In this document: piece by piece, positions 51,030 to 62,531 of the stretch | Layout of the letters: every line of letters begins with the position of its first letter | Position numbering within the stretch: the stretch's first letter is position 1 | From: Cordylochernes scorpioides | Taxonomy: Eukaryota; Arthropoda; Arachnida; Pseudoscorpiones; Chernetidae | DNA: 64,000 nt | Reading direction: 5' to 3' | Assembly (NCBI GenBank): GCA_030710605.1 | Contig: CP092880.1 | Coordinates: forward strand, 3,626,981 to 3,690,980 | Translations under genes and position numbers: made by a program | Notes under the pieces: generated by a model | Database searches by the model: none | The model's input: only the letters and a program-made list of their open reading frames with translations | What the model was told of the DNA's origin: nothing

Positions 51030-51670
51030 AAGATATGTTGTTGTTGTCGTGTTCAATGAAGAGCCTCAGATGTCCCCGTGCATCTCTTACACAGCAGGTG
51101 CAATGTTCACTTTCTTGGGTGTGTAAAGCTGCAGCTCTGGGTCCATGATAATTTTCTGTTGTTCTTGTCGTGTCCAATGAAGAGCATCAGATGTCTCCGT
51201 ACATATCTCTCTCTCTCTATCACATCAGTCGTAATGTCTTCTATCTTGGGCGTGTAAAGCTGCTGTTCTGGGTCCTTGTTAATTTTCTGTTGTTGTTGTC
51301 GTGTCCAATAAAAAGCATCAGATGTCTCCCCGTACATCTCTATCACAGCAATTGCAATGTTCAATATTTTGGGTGTTTAAAGTTGCTGCTCTGGGTCTGT
51401 GCCAATTTTCTGTTGTTGTTGTCGTGTTCAATGAAAAGAATCAGATGTCTCCGTACATCTCTATCACTGCAATCACAATGTTCTCTATCTTGGGTGTTTA
51501 AAGTTGCTTCTCTGGGTCTGTGTCAATTTTCTGTTGTTGTCGTCGTGTTCAATGAAGATCCTCAGATGCCTCTATACATCTCTATCACAGCAATTGCAAT
51601 GTTCACTATCTTGGGTGTGTAAAGCTGCTGCTCTGGGTCCATGTCAATTTTCTGCAAGGCTGCAGCCATT
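51030..51670 (-). repeat. Tandem array of a LINE 3' end, unit about 118 bp, five copies
   Basis: Five units each contain TTCTGTTGTTGTTGTCGTGT, CAGATGTCTCCGTACATCTC and TTGGGTGTGTAAAGC. On the minus strand each encodes a stretch like DPELQLYTPKI..IAVIEMY, with a stop after it. Adjoining sequence (51650-51770) encodes the LINE tail TPTHIFSCP and resembles 57023-57250. So the last codons and 3' untranslated part of a LINE ORF2 were expanded in tandem. Confidence 0.75.
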
Positions 51671-51679
51671 ACTGGGCAA

Positions 51680-52280
51680 GAGAATATGTGGGTAGGTGTT
51701 AATTCCACACCAGGATAGTTGTTACATGTCCTGTAGGTGTTTGTGCCATCTGGATGTATTGTCTTTCCTTTATAGTGTTAGTAATAAATATACAAACATC
51801 AAAATAAATAATTTGTTAATAAAATAATAAATACTTTGCTACAATATGAATTGAGAATAAAAAATACAGTTAATATATAGATCAATCCCAATGGAGAGGC
51901 TAGATTGACCAAATCTAGCTAAGCTCCCCTGGCAGCGCCACCGCCTGTGAGAAGTGGTGCGCCTCCGTAGTTGGTGACGAAGAATCAGTGTGGTGCGCAT
52001 GCGCGGCGGAAAAAAGAAGCAGAAAGAACTTTTACCAAGAAGGGAAGCGACGACATTTAAACGCGCGTCGAACATTTTCATATTTAATCCTTATGTTTTA
52101 ATTAAAGTACCTAAATCTAATCCAATGTCAATCTTAATTTATCCAAGTTAAGTACACTATTTCAAACATATATTTAAGCAAGTGTTTCTACCAAAATGTT
52201 TATAAATAGTGTTTTTATTTACCGATAAGTTTTATTACATCTAAGTTTTTATCTAAAAGTTTGAATACCAACAAGTTTTA
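51680..52280. other. LINE tail, then unique sequence
   Basis: 51680-51770 continues the LINE C-terminus on the minus strand. 51890-52080 is relatively GC-rich (CGCATGCGCGGCGG), without a recognisable gene. 52080-52280 is AT-rich with repeated AAGTTTTTATCT motifs that continue after the Helitron. Confidence 0.4.
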
Positions 52281-52962
52281 TCTATATATATAAAAATGAA
52301 TGTATGTGTGTGTGTGTCTGTCTGTCCTTTATGCCTGACCAAACTACTCATTGGAAGGCCATGAAACTTTGGGAGGTAATTTAGTATAGTACTGGGAAGG
52401 TTTCTAGCAAATAAAATTTTTGAAATAACTTTTCGCTTTAAAATAATCAAGATAAATATTCTAATTTATCTGTTATAATTCAACAATCTGCTCTAATATT
52501 CATCATGATGATACGATGATTTTGTAATGTAGAAAATTAGGAAAGACAAAATTCAGGATGACACGGCAATTTATTTGAGACAAAATTAATGATACAATTC
52601 CAAGGCAAGATACTATTCCTTTAACTTCCAATTACCGAGGGAACCAATTAATATTGATTTTATTCAATATTCAAGGGACCGGGAAAAAATGTTCACTTTA
52701 TTGAGAGATTCGTTAGACAAACCTTTACTCGGGTAAAACCCGGGTGAAGCCGGGTACGTCCATACAAGAATAATGATACAATTCCAAGGCAAGATACTAT
52801 TCCTTTAACTTCCAATTACCGAGGGAACCAATTAATATTGATTTTATTCAACTTATAGAGTATTTTTCAAGGGACCGGGAAAAAATGTTCACTTTATCGA
52901 GAGATTCGTTAGACAAAGCTTTACTCGGGTAAAACCCGAGCGAAGCCGGGTACGTCCGCTAG
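52281..52962 (+). mobile_element. Non-autonomous Helitron
   Basis: Starts TCTATATATATAAAAATGAA after an A and ends CGAAGCCGGGTACGTCCGCTAG before a T, giving the A/T insertion site, TC start and CTAG end of Helitrons. The GC-rich motif GGTAAAACCCGAGCGAAGCC forms the terminal hairpin. An internal duplication of about 150 bases repeats GATACAATTCCAAGGCAAGA (52590 and 52770) and includes a second copy of the 3' hairpin near 52735. No protein coded. Confidence 0.75.
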
Positions 52963-53534
52963 TAATCTATAAGTTTGATTACCAACAAGTTTTTTATCGA
53001 TAAGTTTTATCATTACTAAGTTTATTATCTTTAAGATTATTTATCAAAAGTAAGATTTTCCACCAATTAAATGCGCACAAATCAAAGTTATTTTTATCAT
53101 TTATCTACAACACCCAATTTTATATTAAAGAACATAAAAAAGCCACTTTTGATCGAGAACAAGTAATATCAGTACCTAGGATGACCCTACTATCTACAAA
53201 TACTTGTATTACAACAGCAAAAAGCTTTATTAAGACCTTTTAGACTTACATAGATTCTCCAAGAAGAAATGTAGAATACACACACATATAGTAATCAGCA
53301 ATACTATTTTACAGGATATCAAATGAAAGAAAAATAGAAAGAAAGGACTTAGCACAAACTTATATACAAGCAGTTAAGAACGAGCAGCTCTTAAAGAACA
53401 ATAAATATCAGAATTGACAGAAAGCAACATACATAATTATCACACAGTTTTTATACAGTTTTATACATGGATGGATCAAAGGTAGAAGGTTGTCTAAAGT
53501 CGGAATATAAAGTCTTAGATGTAAATTAATATGT
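52963..53534. other. AT-rich stretch without recognisable gene
   Basis: Starts with AAGTTT/TTATC-type repeats around the Helitron target. The rest is unique and no gene is seen. Confidence 0.4.
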
Positions 53535-53780
53535 TCATTCACCCAGTTGTTCAGTAGAAACCACCGGATTCATTAAGTTATTTCGAATATCATTTGCAGC
53601 TTTATCAAATTTGAAATATTTAAAAGTAAAAATAGCCAGCGCAGTATTTGGCCAGTTAGACACGTGTTGAGAGTTGTGTTGGAACATAAAGGAATCGCCC
53701 AGAAATTCTTTTATGCATTCCATCATGAAGGGTAGTTGGCTGTGCAGTAGGTGTGTAATTTCATCTTGTATTATATCTTT
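53535..53780 (-). pseudogene. Unrecognised protein remnant interrupted by a foldback element
   Basis: The minus-strand frame (stop at 53535) encodes MMECIKEFLGDSFMFQHNSQ then HVSNWPNTALAIFTF, and is open upstream to the foldback element at 53781. On its other side (54171-54200) the same frame continues as TTFDFYKDI before stops. The composition looks like real protein, with balanced and non-repetitive residues, but I recognise no family. Confidence 0.3.
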
Positions 53781-54170
53781 AATACAATATAATGCGGCTT
53801 ATGATTGTAGAACGACATTTGAAAATTATACCGCATGTGTTTCTTTTGAAAGAAAAATCGAAATTTATTTTAAGGAGAAATAACGATTATTTCTAACCTT
53901 AGGGATGAAGTATGAAAGGATGAATTGCGAAGAGTTATGATAAACGGAAAAATAAAATGTCCATGAATGTGAATCAAACACACAAAGTGTCCCTGGACAC
54001 TTTTATTTTTCCGTTTATCATTACTCTTCACAATTCATCCTTTCCTACTTCATCCCTAAGGTTAGAAATAATCGTTATTTCTCCTTAAAATAATTTCGAT
54101 TTTTCGTTCAAAAGAAACATTTGCGGTATAATTGTCAAATGTCGTTCTACAATATATATATTATATCTTT
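53781..54170. mobile_element. Foldback element, long form, with 10-bp target duplication
   Basis: 390 bp flanked by TTATATCTTT (53771-53780 and 54171-54180). Long inverted arms run from GTAGAACGACATTTG (53807) to CAAATGTCGTTCTAC (54150). They include AACCTTAGGGATGAAGTA and its mirror, around a centre with TGTCCATGAATG. This is the probable parent form of the short copies at 578, 24799 and 35846. No transposase. Confidence 0.8.
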
Positions 54171-54180
54171 GTAAAAGTCA

Positions 54181-54837
54181 AAAGTTGTGGGGCAATAAGG
54201 TTACCAAAGTTTTGAGCAATTCTCGGGGAAAATTACCAGGAGAGTCCAAGTTGTGCTATGAAAGGTTTAGGTGAGGATATAAACATCAAAATGAAGATGT
54301 TCAAAGGATTGTATTTTAGCATTTTATCTAAATACTAAATACTATCTACCTTTAAATATGTATTTTATATCAAATTGATTTTTCCGTCATTCTGCAACTC
54401 TCCTATAATCTAAACTAATGCTAAACAAATTTAGCAATCAATTTTTTATATTTTTGTTGATCAGAATTGCTTGGCTTTTATAAAATAAACTATATTTTAA
54501 AAAAGTAATTATTATATATTTGAATGGTATCACATTATGAAAATAACGCAAATTGATCACTTTTCTTTTACTTCACACACACACACAAAGCTTTATTAAG
54601 TCTCCCGGGTTTATACAGATTCACCACAGGAAGAAAGGAATCATAGATGGAGTTTCTGTACTCCAGGCAGCGCAGCACCCAACAACAGCCTCCAGGTCCG
54701 ACGCATGTCCAATCGCCAAACGTTCCTTTGTGCATACGTCATGGTTAGCGAATCACTGAACAGGCTAGTCTTTTCTTTTACTTATTTTTGAACTATAGAT
54801 GCATTATGTTAAACTTTTATATGAAATAAAATATTGT
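54181..54837. other. AT-rich DNA with a possible SINE-like segment
   Basis: 54580-54775 is richer in GC and begins with a CA microsatellite (54577-54588) followed by AAGCTTTATTAAG, also seen at 53221. It may be a short retroelement, but I cannot assign it. The rest shows nothing. Confidence 0.3.
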
Positions 54838-55087
54838 GATGTAATGACGAGAAAGCTTCGGAAACGCCGTGGTAGCAAGCAGGGTCAGTTCGACCAAATA
54901 TGTTTACCTCAAGAATAGCTGAGGGGGACAGACGGATCAGTCAAGAAGGAAGAAGCCCATCTGGCCAATGGTGAAGTCATTCTTCCTGTTGTTGACTGTT
55001 GGATGATGTATGTTACTTGCTGTTCTTCATAATACACGAAGGTAAATAAAGATAAGTTGAACAGAGATCCTTATCGACCCTGCTTGT
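54838..55087 (+). repeat. Possible solo LTR
   Basis: An inserted segment starts TGTGATGTAATGACGAG, carries AATAAAG near its end and stops where the A-B intergenic paralogy resumes (GGCCATCCTTGACATGG at 55096). Length and signals suit a solo LTR, but I could not define a clean target duplication or a paired copy. Confidence 0.3.
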
Positions 55088-55210
55088 TTTTTTGGCCATC
55101 CTTGACATGGCGCAGGGCCACAATATGATATCCCCATTAAGTTTCAATTGTGTCATGCCAATTGAGTCAATAGAATCCAACATAATTGAATAGATTAAAA
55201 TGAAATTTTT

Positions 55211-55656
55211 AATATGATGCACTAGCGCGCCATCTGTTATCAAAATTCGAAACTATTTTAAAGGCGTAAGATTCTTTTTTGAAATTAAACAATTTCTACT
55301 GCCCTTACTGCAGTGAAAAAATTAAAGGGAGGGTCTGGCTCATCAGTGGTGAGCCCTCCCAGCGGTTTCGCCAGTTTTCTCTACCATGCCGCTGTTATAT
55401 TGCATTTTAGGAACTTCTTTTTATAGTGATACTATTGGTAGACTCTTGGAATGGGTATTTTAGAAGAACTATGGACATAAGCTTTGAGGACAGTAGAATT
55501 GCATACTGGGAGGGTTCACCACTGATGAGCCAGACCCTCCCTTTAATTTTTCCATTGCAGTAAGGGCAGTAGAAATTGTTTAATTTCAAAAAGAATCTTA
55601 CGCCTTTAAAATAGTTTCGAATTTTGATAACAGATGGCGCGCTAGTGCATCATATT
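55211..55656. repeat. Large foldback element
   Basis: AATATGATGCACTAGCGCGC at the left is mirrored by GCGCGCTAGTGCATCATATT at the right. The inverted homology runs inward through CTTACGCCTTTAAAATAGTT and AGGGAGGGTCTGGCTCATCA. Half copies lie at 32883-33070 and 55745-55985. No protein coded. Confidence 0.8.
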
Positions 55657-55994
55657 ATAAATGGTCTAATAAAAGACACAATTTGATATTTGCGGAAGAG
55701 CGATTGCTCGAAGCATAATATATATTTATAAATGTATGTAATTCTACTGTCCTCAAATCTTATGTCCATAGTTCATTTAAAATACCCTTTCCAAGAGTCT
55801 ACAAACAGTATCACTATAAAAGAAGGTTCCAAAAATTCAATATAACAGCGGTATGGTAGATTAAACTGGCGAAACCGCTGGGAGGGTTCACCACTGATGA
55901 GCCAGACCCTCCCTTTAATTTTTCATTGCAGTAAGGGCAGTAGAAATTGTTTAATTTCAAAAAGAATCTTACGCCTTTAAAATAGTTTGAATTA

Positions 55995-56185
55995 AAATGA
56001 AATTGTTCATCTATAGGAGTGTATTGTTATATATTCCGTGAGATAACTGTATAAAAAAAAAACTGTATTTGTGAAATGTATTTACCTCAGTCCATTTAAT
56101 TAATTCTCCAATTGAATAAAGGTTTGCAGGATCGATAGTATGTAAGTAAAATTTGACGTTGTTATGGCAACAACCATATGAAGAC
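55995..56185. promoter_or_regulatory. Conserved receptor leader
   Basis: Matches the 190 bases before the genes at 23672, 33263, 34732 and 62978 (ATCTATAGGAGTG, TTTACCTCAGTCCATTTAA, GTTTGCAGGATCGATAGTAT). The conserved position directly upstream of the start suggests the core promoter and 5' UTR. It contains GTTATGGCAACAACC, whose ATG opens a five-codon reading frame (ATG GCA ACA ACC ATA TGA) ending just before the receptor ATG. Confidence 0.45.
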
Positions 56186-57302
56186 ATGGAGATCTTCAAC
56201 TATGGAGAACATTTTCCTTTCAACCTTCGCTACCCAATTTTACTTTCTGGGATTTTCCCCTTAAAACGGAAAGTTGGGACGATGTTTAAACTGTAATTCT
56301 TTAGCGTTCAGATGATTCTGCTGATGATTAGAATCTGGTCGTTTATTCAACTAAGTATAATGCCCCTCTACCTGACCTTTGTAGTTTCAACGACCATCCT
56401 GAAGTACGTCGTCTTCTCTCTTATCTGCAGTCGCTACCAAGCCATCTACAGGGTGATCCAAAAGTCCCGCACAACTTTAAAAATTAATAACTCCGTGAAT
56501 ATTTGCGCTAGAGCAATGCGGTGAACACCATTGTGTTCAGGATGCAATGGGATTTTTTATGGCAAATAATGAAAAATTCGAAATTGATTTTAGTTACAAC
56601 TTTATTCGCTAGATGGCGCTCTACCAGAATCAGTGATTCAGCGGCCAAATTGTTTGATAAATTGAAAAAATATAACTGAAAGACACGTATTTTTCCTTTT
56701 TGAATACCAGGAAAGAACCCTAATAATATCAAATGATAAATTAATAAAACACCATTTCGCCAAAAGTTAGAAGAAATGGTTAACGATTTTTAAATACAAT
56801 CTGAGATATGTAAAATAGGTATATGCAAATTAAAACATGTAGCAAAAAAAACTGATATTTTAGATGCGGTTTGCTGGAATCCTCTCAGCTATATAAATTT
56901 CGAAAATAATAATTTTCTATTTTTTTCAATTCAACTCTCTCTCAGTATCGATTATATTTATTTTAATTCATTTGAAAAATATTTATCAATCTCTTATGAT
57001 TTATTTTACTCTGGAATGCCGTTGTTGTTTTTGTCGTGTCCAATAAAGATGTCTCCATGCATCTCTCTATCACAGCAGCAGCAGCATTGTCCACTATCTT
57101 GGGTGTGTAAAGCAGCTGCTCTGGGTCTATGTCCTTTTTTTTTGCAAGGCTGCGGGCATGAGAATATGTAGGTAGGTGTTAGTTCCACACCAGGACAGTT
57201 GTTGCATGTTCTATAGGTTCTTGTGCCATCTGGATGTATTGTCATCCTTTATAATGTTTTGTTCTAAATCTTGTTATAATTTTGTCATTTTTCTCTCGGA
57301 GG

Positions 57303-57600
57303 TTATTTCACATTTTGATCTTTTCTTATTTTTAGTTTAATTATATTGTATTTTGCAAAAGCATTAGCGTCAAATAATGACATTTGTTGTTTCCTTTGGC
57401 TCAACTTTCTGGCTTCCTTTGCAAATTCAACTGCCGTTCCATTACCCCCGATCCAAACACTTGCAGGAATCCATTGTAGAATGCAGTTATTCTCCAATGA
57501 TATCAGTTGAGTAAGTAACGAATGTATTTTCTGTGTGATTATAGTATTGCCCTTCTGAATTGCTTCTAGATCGGATATGAAGTCGTTGTACGGTATATTA
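57303..57600 (-). pseudogene. LINE RNase H C-terminal part
   Basis: WIPASVWIGGNGTAVEFAKE corresponds to the usual WxPxHxGIxGNExADxLAKEA of RNase H in I-clade LINEs, but the conserved His, Glu and Asp are changed. The frame stops at 57303. Confidence 0.65.
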
Positions 57601-57765
57601 TAATTCCTTCTGCTTGATGCAGGGATGGTTGGTTAAGGCATACATTATTGATTGACAGAAGTAGAACAGTTTATCAGTTGTACAGTGTCTGGATCTTTAG
57701 TCAGTTTGGTAGAAGTTTATTATATTATTGTTAGTGAGCCAGACTATGAGCCTAGAGTGGATAAT

Positions 57766-59390
57766 TCATTCTGTTATTTTACAAAGTATGCTGGTAAGAG
57801 CAATTGGCCGATAGTTCTTGTATTCCTTGGCATCTTTGTTTGGTTTCAGTGTTGGCACTATGATTGATATCTTACAATTCTTTGGTAGTTTACCAGTTTG
57901 CCATGAAATCTTCAGTATTCGTAGGAGTTGATTTTTAGCTTCGTCTCCAAAGTGTTTAATCATTTGAACAAAGATTAGAGCATCTCCAGGTGACATCTTG
58001 GATTTAACTTTCCTATTGATGAGTTTAGCTCATTCAGTGTAAAGTCTCTCGAGTAAATATCTTGTTGATGGTAATTTCTTGCTTGTGTAACTAACCTGTT
58101 TACATTATTTTTTAGAGTCCTGCCTTCATTCGTATAGCTGAGTCTGGAAATGCTTGAAAGATATTCAGCAATTATGTCAGCCATCTGTTTGTTCGTTCTC
58201 GCTATTCATATCGGTTAGAGTATTGGAGGATTAGTGTTGGTTTTGATGGTTTTATAACACTAATTATATTCCAGTGATGGTTTTCTTTTTCGGATCCATT
58301 TTTTTCGCAGAATTCTGCCCATTTTTTTCTCTCTCTCTCTTGTTTGAATATCCAAATTTCTTGTTCTATTTTGTGACTAATTTGAATGAGTTCCTTTATT
58401 ATTTCTTCTGTTTTATTTGTTTTAAGAAGTTCATTGATATTGTCTCTCTCTGCAATCATTGCCTAGATATTGTGGTCCTTCCAGTAAAGTATTCAAGGTC
58501 TTTACGTCTACCTCTAGGTATCGATACTTTAAAGCTTTGGATATGTTCGAAGAGAATTTTTCCATTTTTTTGTCAATCGTTCTGTGATTTAATTCTTCGT
58601 TGCACAGTTTTTCAAGCTTTTCTGTGAATTTTTTTCTAGTGTTTTTTTTATTCTGTTGGAAATTCTCAATTTTGAATTTTAGGGTTTTTAAAATTGATCT
58701 GTGGTCACTGATTGCACTTTTCAGAATTTCCCACTGTGTTGTGGATGCGATGTTGTAATTTATCGCTTTGATGTCTATTGCGGATTCTGTGCCTGTGGAC
58801 TTGGATAGATAGGTGTTCTTTTCGTTATTTAACGGTGTAAGGTCGAGGTCGGTTAGCATGTCCTCAACCTGCTGACCTTTTTTTATCCTGGACAGGTGAT
58901 CCCCAAGTTGGTCTTTCGGCGTTAAAATCATCAAGTATGATTGCGATATCCGAAGAAGCTTCACTAATTGTCTCTATCAGGCCTGTATTGATGCTAGTAT
59001 TTTCGTGGTGATAAACATTTATGATTGGAATTGTTTTATCTGTAAGATAGATTTCTATTGCCTGAGCTTCTGTCGTGCTTTTTCGAGGCTTACTCTGATT
59101 ATAGTCGATTTCCTTAAATTTGATTTCTAGAGTTTTAATCAAAACGGCAAGTCCTCCCCGAATTTTCCCGGTCTGTCCTTTCGTAGTGTTGTATAATCTA
59201 TGATATTGAATCTCAGATTCTGATTCAATTTTTTTCTCCTGAGGACAAGTAATATGTACATTGTTGTCACAGAGAAGACAAGTCAGCCCTTTATTTTCCT
59301 CTGGGTACCATTTATATTGAGTTGTAGTAGATTGAATTTTGTCCTCGTAGTAGATTTCTCATCATGAGCTCGAGCTGCAGCTCCTGACGC
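57766..59390 (-). pseudogene. LINE ORF2, endonuclease and RT N-terminal part
   Basis: Overlapping short minus-strand frames (58864-59142, 58431-58964, 58202-58459, 57975-58184, 57766-57996) together follow the order endonuclease, linker, RT fingers. They are separated by frameshifts. Coding ends at LTSILCKITE, before the catalytic palm. Inactive. Confidence 0.75.
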
Positions 59391-59577
59391 GGCGGTTACC
59401 CCGGACGCGGTAGCATTACTGGAGATATCAGTTTTGCTCTTCATTTGAAAATGGGTACCGTTGCAACGTTAGTCATCTTGGAAACGAACCAGAATTTGGT
59501 CAAATATTCCAAGGGTCCAGGGGGGACCACAAGGAGGTGTGGTCGGACTTCTCCTCTTCCCCCTGGAATGCCGTCAC

Positions 59578-60540
59578 TACAGGATAAAGCACTCTTGGTG
59601 AATTTTTTAAATTATGATTCAGAATCTGTCACTGAAGCTTTACGAGCGTTTCGTTCCTTTGAAGATATTCGAAGCGGTAAAGGACCAATGAGATGCTACT
59701 CTCTAAAGCGATTGATTAAAAGTTTTGAGGAAACTGGATCTCTGGAAGCAAAACCTCGGAGTGGAAGACCATCGACATGCAAGTCAGTGGCTGTTACGGT
59801 TTTGCAGAATGCTGAAGCTATTGAAACGTTATCCACGTATGGAGAAGTAAGTGCTAGACAAGTTTCTCGACAAACGGGGATTTCGAATGGAACAGTTTAG
59901 AGAGAACACGCATTTAGAATTTTTCTATAAAAATACCCTAACAAAATTCAAAGTTTTCACGAGTTGAAAGTCAGTGATTTTGAGAAGCGTCAAGAATTCG
60001 CTGCATGGGTTTTCCAGTAAATTGATATTGATGAAAACTGGCTGTCAAATGTTCTAAGAACAGATGATGCTCACTTTTATCTAAAGGGAGAATTTAACAT
60101 TCAAAACTGCCTCATTTTGGCAACAGAAAACCCTAGGATTTTTACAGAAATGCCACTTCATCAGCCCAGAGTTACAGTTTTGTGTGGGTTCACTTCTTCT
60201 TTTATTATTGCGCCATTTTTCTTTGAAAAAATAAATGAAAGAACTTTTAAAACCGTTTTTGTAACTGGTGAACGTTATGCTCAACTTTTGAGAGTAAAGG
60301 TTATTCCCATATTGCAGGACAGACAAGCACTAAGCGAAATAACATTCATGCAAGATGGAGGACCTCCTCATATCTCCCGCGGTGCCAAACAATTGCTGAA
60401 CGATTACGTTCGGTAAAAATCGTGGGACAAGTCGCCACTTTATATACCAGTGGCCTCCAATATCACTAGACTTGACGCCTTACAATTTCGGTTATGGGGG
60501 TACATTAAGTCGCGTTTTTTGGATGCCGGCCTATCACATT
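59578..60540 (+). pseudogene. Mariner-type transposase, broken
   Basis: The start ATG (59578) lies in the LINE target duplication, and the original promoter side is now 2.5 kb away. The N-terminal helix-turn-helix region reads LINFLNY-like then SLKRLIKSFEETGSLEAKPR and GEVSARQVSRQTGIS. A Trp codon has become TAG at 59898. The catalytic part follows in pieces: TDDAHFYLKGEFN (first Asp), PLHQPRVTVLCGF, EITFMQDGGPPHI (second Asp) and a remnant of the third motif (RLDALQFRLWGY). More stops occur near 60017 and 60414. Type: DDE transposase of the group with WPxRSPDLTPxDFxLWG ends. Confidence 0.8.
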
Positions 60541-61351
60541 GGCCATGTTGAAGGCTTCTATCAGATGGCACGTTTTATAAATTTCAACTATTTAATTGTG
60601 ACCATTCTGTCATCTATCGTCTGCAGGCGGTGTTTGAGAATGAAGGGCGCCACATTGAGCAAGGATTGTGACCTAATACAAGAGAGAAGGCAGTTACCTC
60701 ATGTGTTATATTTTGCAGCTCTTTGTTTTGGGTTATGGGAATAATAAATGCTGTCCTCACATCTTGACTCTTTTTTTTCTGTATTTTTTTGTTTGTCATT
60801 TGCCCACAACTTATATTATGTCGTGCAGGCCAAAGTGTTATAACATCTCGAATAACACTGGTATACACAAATTTACCCCTTATGTTTAGTTTATCGCTTT
60901 TCGCTCATTAGAAGAAATAGCATAAGGAATATTCTCTGTATCCCCCCCCCCCCCCCCCAACTTTAGAAATTTTGCGCAAAAATATATTACAAAATGATTT
61001 TACTACCACGTTTATCAACGCAAAAGGCCGATTTAAAAATGTTTTTTGAGGGGATATATTTTCAAAATTATGTACAGTGTAATAAACAATGATAACATTT
61101 GACAAACCCATAGGATATTTGGAATAAAGTACGAAAAATATATTTTGTCACTCCCCTCTATATTTCATTTGTTGGATCATGACAAATATCCAGTTAGTCA
61201 AGTGTCGCCAATCAGTCAAGAAACTACACATTCCTTATAGCAAGAAATCCTATTAGTAATGCCATCATAATTTTTGGTACTTTATTAACATTTCAAAGAT
61301 CGTGTATTGATATCAGTAGTTATTTTCAAACATTCAATATATTTCACAAAA
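60541..61351. other. Mariner 3' untranslated region
   Basis: Decayed sequence between the transposase remnant and the right inverted repeat, including a run of 17 C (60942-60958). No gene. Confidence 0.5.
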
Positions 61352-62531
61352 CTCTATCTAAAATATTTTTTTTTTGCTACATGTTTTAATTTGCATGTAC
61401 CTATTTTACATATCTCGGATTGTATTTTAAAATCTTTAACCATTTCTTCTAACTTTTGGCGAAATGATGTTTTATTAATTTATCACTTTATATTATTAAG
61501 GTTCTTTCCTGGTATTCAAAAAGGAAAAATACGTGTCGTTCAGTTATATTTTTCATTTATCAAACAATTTGGCCGCTGAATCGCTGATTCTGGTAGAGCG
61601 CCATCTAGCGAATAAAGTTGTAATTAAAATCAATTTCGAATTTTTCATTATTTGCCATAAAAATTCCCATTGCATCTTGAACACAATGGTGTTTACCGCA
61701 TTGCTCTAGCGCAAATATTCGCGGAGTTATTAATTTTTAAAGTTGTGGGGGACTTTTGGATCACCCTGTACAATGTCCTGAAGAGCATCTACAAGAACAA
61801 TTTCTTCATTTCTTCAAGACCAGGTGCACATTTTAGTGTTTCATTCTTCTTGAAAATAACATTATTGACACAAGCTTGTTTTAGTGAATTTTTCTATTTG
61901 ATAAAAATAGGAGAATTGGATACATTTGAAGTTGACCTAATTCTCATATTTTTAGAGCATTTGCTTATCTCTTTACATATCTCTATCTATTGTTCGATAC
62001 TCCTATGCGTTTGCATCTCTTTCAGGGATATCAACTCTCAAGCCTTATGATTGAATACCTCATCAGCGTAGAGCCAGTTTGGAAGAATGTTCCAGACTAT
62101 GGTGTCAACTGTAGATAACCTAAATAACATCTACAGTTTGCCTCTATTGCTGATTCTGGTGAACCAAGTTTGGCATTGCTTTGCCTACCTTATATGGATT
62201 TTTAAATATGATTCTATTAGTTTAGTACAGAATGGCTCTTTAAGCCTTTTATTATTTTGTGCAGTTTTGGCTTACTCTGTGATGAGCCAGGGAGAGGCTG
62301 TAAGGAAGGAATCAGCTCGATATTTCACCATAGACAGACCTGCCCTGTGTCCTGACATGCAGCATGTCTACCTGGCCCTGCGAGTTTCATGTAACCAAGG
62401 TGTTGTACCCATGGTAGGCCACTTTCTACCTCTCACAATGGGAACGTTCTTCATGCTGATCTGTTTTGTATCCTCTCACACCTTTGTGCTTTCGAATCTT
62501 GACCTGGGTAAAATCTTTCTTTTACCGTTGA

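Larger units (their letters stand above)
57023..59572 (-). mobile_element. I-type LINE with RNase H, internally deleted, inside the mariner
   Basis: Flanked by the 12-base duplication CTGGAATGCCGT (57011-57022 and 59573-59584). On the minus strand: endonuclease start (LLQLNINGTQRKIKGL, near 59320), an EN part (IIPIINVYHHENTSINTG, ILDDFNAERPTWGSP), RT fingers (YRPIALTSILCKI at about 57780), then RNase H (LQWIPASVWIGGNGTAVEFA, 57420-57480) and the C-terminal CNNCPGVELTPTYIFSCP. The RT palm is missing and several frame changes exist. The 3' end matches the array unit at 51030-51670. Confidence 0.8.
56449..61768 (+). mobile_element. Mariner/Tc1-superfamily transposon with long inverted ends
   Basis: Ends CAGGGTGATCCAAAAGTCCC in both directions, inserted at TA. 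The inverted repeats run about 415 bases (56449-56865 and 61352-61768), much longer than in classical mariners. Including a 2.55-kb LINE insert and its 12-base duplication, the element is 5320 bp; the original was about 2.76 kb. The transposase is decayed. A run of 17 C lies at 60942-60958. Confidence 0.88.
56186..62531 (+). pseudogene. Gustatory-receptor-like gene, type A, split by a mariner element
   Basis: ATG 56186 to 56448, then a 5.3-kb mariner-type insertion (TA duplication at 56447-56448 and 61769-61770), then 61771-62531. Lesions: CAA to TAA in FKLQFF (about 56293), CGA to TGA after SQAL (62048), a TAG in TCAGCGTAGAGCC (about 62070), and one extra base in CTGGGTAAAATC (about 62508) that changes the C-terminus. 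Without the insertion it would be 1024 bases. The second half otherwise reads normally (62087-62507). Its original stop lies 446 bp before the intact type B gene. Confidence 0.88.

Noticed and set aside
55330-55355. CTGATGAG motif in the foldback element as a hammerhead ribozyme core
   Set aside because: No GAAA partner or stem II follows at a suitable distance on either strand.
58274-58627. 117-codon plus-strand frame rich in Phe and Leu
   Set aside because: Antisense to the LINE ORF2 remnant.
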